NCBI GenBank assembly: GCA_013152995.1
Contig: JAADFH010000139.1
Location: 1 to 13,677 of the forward strand
Direction: 5' to 3'
From: Methanobacteriota archaeon
GTDB lineage: Archaea > Hydrothermarchaeota > Hydrothermarchaeia > Hydrothermarchaeales > BMS3B
Length of the DNA: 13,677 nt
In this document: in pieces, positions 12,480 to 13,677 of the stretch
Numbering within the stretch: the stretch's first letter is position 1
Layout of the letters: every line of letters starts with the position of its first letter
Notes under the pieces: generated by a model
The model's input: the letters and a program-made list of their open reading frames with translations, nothing else
Told to the model about the DNA's origin: nothing
Databases searched by the model: none
Position numbers and translations under genes: made by a program

Positions 12480-12902
12480 TTATGGTAACGACTCCCGCAG
12501 GAAGCGCAGGAACTCCTGCCTGGGCATGTAGCCGGTGGCTGTGGCGAGAACCTCACCCTCTGGAGAGAGCACCACAAAGGCTGGAGTGCCGTATATCCCG
12601 TACCTCCTGAGGAGCTCTCCAGAGCTTCGCCTGCTGGTGTCCACGCGGAGCAGCACGTACTCGTCCATCGCTGCCCTGACCTCAGGCTCCTGCATGACCT
12701 CGTCCATCTTAACGCACCAGTAGCATGAGGGTGTCCAGAAGTTTATTAGCACGGGTTTGCGCTGCTCACGTGCCTCTTCAAGCGCTTCCGGGAGATTGTT
12801 CCATATCCAGACTCCGTCCTCCCGTGGTGGCTGCTCGGAGATTAGCAGCAGTGCCACAATGCCAGCGAGTGCAACACCTGTGCCGAGGAGCAGCCGGCGC
12901 AT
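12480..12902 (-). CDS. Membrane-anchored thioredoxin-fold protein
   Basis: This is probably a thiol-disulfide oxidoreductase acting outside the membrane. The product has 140 residues from the ATG at 12902. Residues 1-22 (RR followed by LLLGTGVALAGIVALLLI) form a signal anchor or uncleaved signal peptide. The thioredoxin domain follows: VLINFWTPSCYWC carries a CxxC pair at C60 and C63, and YGTP gives the cis-proline at 107, followed by AFVVLSPEGEVLA and a C-terminal helix. CYWC with a following KMDEVM resembles the Thioredoxin_7/DsbD-gamma type more than classical WCGPC. The frame is open upstream of this ATG, but an extension would lose the signal peptide and overlap the divergent gene. No SD is visible, so leaderless or short-leader translation is possible. 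Substrate and partner are unknown. Confidence 0.85.
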   Translation of the reverse strand: MRRLLLGTGVALAGIVALLLISEQPPREDGVWIWNNLPEALEEAREQRKPVLINFWTPSCYWCVKMDEVMQEPEVRAAMDEYVLLRVDTSRRSSGELLRRYGIYGTPAFVVLSPEGEVLATATGYMPRQEFLRFLRESLP

Positions 12903-12929
12903 AGCTGGTTTGAGGCAGAGGGTGGCGAA

Positions 12930-12964
12930 ATCTTTTTTTGTTGCGGAATTGATAATTTTCGCAG
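12930..12964. promoter_or_regulatory. Shared divergent promoter region
   Basis: This is the AT-rich core of the 95-nt gap between the thioredoxin-like and PEBP genes. GATAATTTT at 12951-12959 reads AAAATTATC on the other strand, so one element could act as TATA both ways. About 26 nt away, plus-strand transcription would start near 12981 and minus-strand transcription near 12929, giving leaders of roughly 17 and 27 nt. This is inferred from spacing only. Confidence 0.4.
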
Positions 12965-12997
12965 CGTGAGGTGTTGCAGTATGAAAGGGGTGAGAGG

Positions 12998-13510
12998 ATG
13001 AGGCTCGGGGGCTTGCTGCTGGTGGTGGTTGCCGTAGCAGGTTGCACCGGTGCTCCGGCAAAGGCTACGCTCAGGGTGGAGCTGGGTTTCACCGAGTTTC
13101 CTGCCGAGTATACCTGCGATGGTGCGGATGTGTCTCCGGAGGTGAGGGTGGAGGGCGCAGAGGAGGCAGCTGCGCTTGCGATTATAGTGGATGACCCTGA
13201 CGCTCCCAGGGGCACTTTTACCCACTGGATAGCCTGGAACCTTCCGCCTTCCAGCATACCGGGTGTGCCAAAGCAGAAGGTGGTGGAGTCGCCTGTGAGA
13301 GCGCTGCAGGGCGTAAATGACTTCGGCAGGGTGGGGTACTCTGGACCATGCCCGCCGCCGGGGAAGCCTCACAGGTACTTCTTCAGGGTGTACGCCCTTG
13401 ATGCGCCGCTTGAGCTTGAGGCTGGAGCTACCAGAGCGGAGCTTGAGAGAGCAATGAAGGGGCATGTGATTGCCTACGGGGAGGCTGTGGCTAAGTACGG
13501 CAGGGTGTGA
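12998..13510 (+). CDS. PEBP/YbhB family lipoprotein
   Basis: This protein is a member of the phosphatidylethanolamine-binding protein family (YbhB/YbcL-like). Its molecular role in archaea is not established. The product has 170 residues. Residues 1-15 are a lipoprotein signal ending in the lipobox VAGC with C16, so the mature protein is probably lipid-anchored outside the cell. The family core is intact: CDGADVSP (40-47), DDPDAPRGTFTHWIAWNLP (66-84) and GYSGPCPPPGKPHRYFFRVY (113-132). These include the Asp, His and Arg residues lining the anion-binding pocket. The ATG at 12998 has GGGGTGA 4 nt upstream. A GTG at 12971 is in frame but would place nine residues before the signal peptide. It is divergent from the thioredoxin-like gene and just upstream of tRNA-Met on the same strand. 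Confidence 0.92.
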   Translation: MRLGGLLLVVVAVAGCTGAPAKATLRVELGFTEFPAEYTCDGADVSPEVRVEGAEEAAALAIIVDDPDAPRGTFTHWIAWNLPPSSIPGVPKQKVVESPVRALQGVNDFGRVGYSGPCPPPGKPHRYFFRVYALDAPLELEAGATRAELERAMKGHVIAYGEAVAKYGRV

Positions 13511-13532
13511 GTAATGGTTTACATGGTTACTC
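13509..13532 (+). repeat. Inverted repeat over the PEBP stop codon
   Basis: GAGTAA and TTACTC form a perfect 6-bp inverted repeat with a 12-nt loop, plus one T-G pair inside. It begins within the TGA stop of the PEBP gene and ends 16 nt before tRNA-Met. No T-run follows. The loop holds TTTACAT, about 28 nt before tRNA-Met, a possible TATA element. It may be a weak terminator, an operator or chance. Confidence 0.35.
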
Positions 13533-13548
13533 AGAGGTAAATTATTCC

Positions 13549-13662
13549 GCCGGGGTAACTCAGCCTGGTGAGAGTGCCACGCTCATAGGGAGAGGCTTGT
13601 GCCTCAGACGCGAGCACTCCTGGGAAACGTGGAAGTCGCGGGTTCGAAGCCCGCCCCCGGCA
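13549..13662 (+). tRNA. tRNA-Met (elongator, anticodon CAU) with intron
   Basis: The gene is 114 nt long, 75 nt once the intron is removed. The acceptor stem GCCGGGG pairs fully with CCCCGGC, with discriminator A. The D stem is ACTC/GAGT. The anticodon stem CCACG pairs with CGTGG across the intron, and the anticodon CAT is at 13584-13586. The T arm is GCGGG, TTCGAAG, CCCGC. It lacks the GGG/CCC anticodon stem expected of initiator tRNA, so it is the elongator. A tRNA-Ile2 with a modified C34 is a less likely alternative. Confidence 0.95.
13588..13626 (+). other. 39-nt bulge-helix-bulge intron in tRNA-Met at position 37/38
   Basis: The exon bases CTCA (positions 32-35) can pair with TGGG near the intron 3' end (C-G, U-G, C-G, A-U), forming the 4-bp central helix. 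The 3-nt bulges are TAG at the 5' site and AAA at the 3' site. GGAG at 13589-13592 pairs with CTCC at 13617-13620 as the inner helix. Cutting after the second base of each bulge gives an intron at 13588-13626. This is the substrate shape of the archaeal tRNA splicing endonuclease. The intron interior can form a GAGGC/GCCTC hairpin. Confidence 0.88.
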
Positions 13663-13677
13663 TCCCTGACTTCTCTG

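Noticed and set aside
12145..12531. Short open frames over 5S rRNA and tRNA-Asp
   Set aside because: The sequence is fully explained by structured RNA genes.
12903..13061. 53-residue N-terminal extension of the thioredoxin-like gene
   Set aside because: It would bury the signal anchor, cross the AT-rich promoter region and overlap the start of the divergent PEBP gene.
12778..13465. Minus-strand open frames overlapping the PEBP gene
   Set aside because: They are antisense to a clear PEBP domain and have no family features.
13588..13626. Box C/D guide RNA inside the tRNA intron, as in some archaeal tRNA-Trp introns
   Set aside because: At 39 nt the intron is too short, and I see no C (RUGAUGA) and D (CUGA) box pair.

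Overview
This window is archaeal, almost certainly euryarchaeal. It holds an archaeal RNA polymerase/ribosomal (str-type) operon in which both large RNAP subunits are split (A'/A'' and B'/B''). It also has an archaeal NusA, an L30e protein, EF-2 with a diphthamide-type histidine, and a tRNA with a bulge-helix-bulge intron. A split B subunit is known from many methanogens, Archaeoglobales and haloarchaea. Together with the moderately high GC and abundant Shine-Dalgarno (SD) sites, this fits a methanogen-related or Archaeoglobi-like lineage. I cannot name the genus from sequence alone.

Positions 1-11983, all minus strand: one dense operon transcribed right to left in the order rpoH, rpoB2 (B''), rpoB1 (B'), rpoA1 (A'), rpoA2 (A''), rpl30e, nusA, rps12, rps7, fusA (EF-2), tuf (EF-1 alpha). 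Every gap is 41 nt or less and several stop and start signals overlap. The tuf reading frame is broken by two single-base indels and runs off the left edge. It makes core RNA polymerase subunits, a termination/antitermination-type KH protein, three ribosomal proteins and the two main elongation factors.

Positions 12010-12412, minus strand: tRNA-Lys(UUU), tRNA-Asp(GUC) and a 5S rRNA gene lie directly upstream of rpoH. No 16S or 23S gene lies next to the 5S gene. I see no clear terminator or promoter between tRNA-Lys and rpoH, so the RNA genes may be co-transcribed with the RNAP operon.

Positions 12480-13510: two small cell-envelope genes are divergently transcribed from a shared AT-rich gap. 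One is a membrane-anchored thioredoxin-fold protein (minus strand). The other is a PEBP/YbhB-type lipoprotein (plus strand). Positions 13549-13662, plus strand: an intron-containing elongator tRNA-Met(CAU).

Most of the window is highly conserved housekeeping sequence and I found no convincing new biological system. The points worth a second look are the two indels in tuf, the 5S-tRNA-RNAP arrangement, the cysteine cluster in Rpo1N, the tRNA intron and the thioredoxin/PEBP intergenic region.
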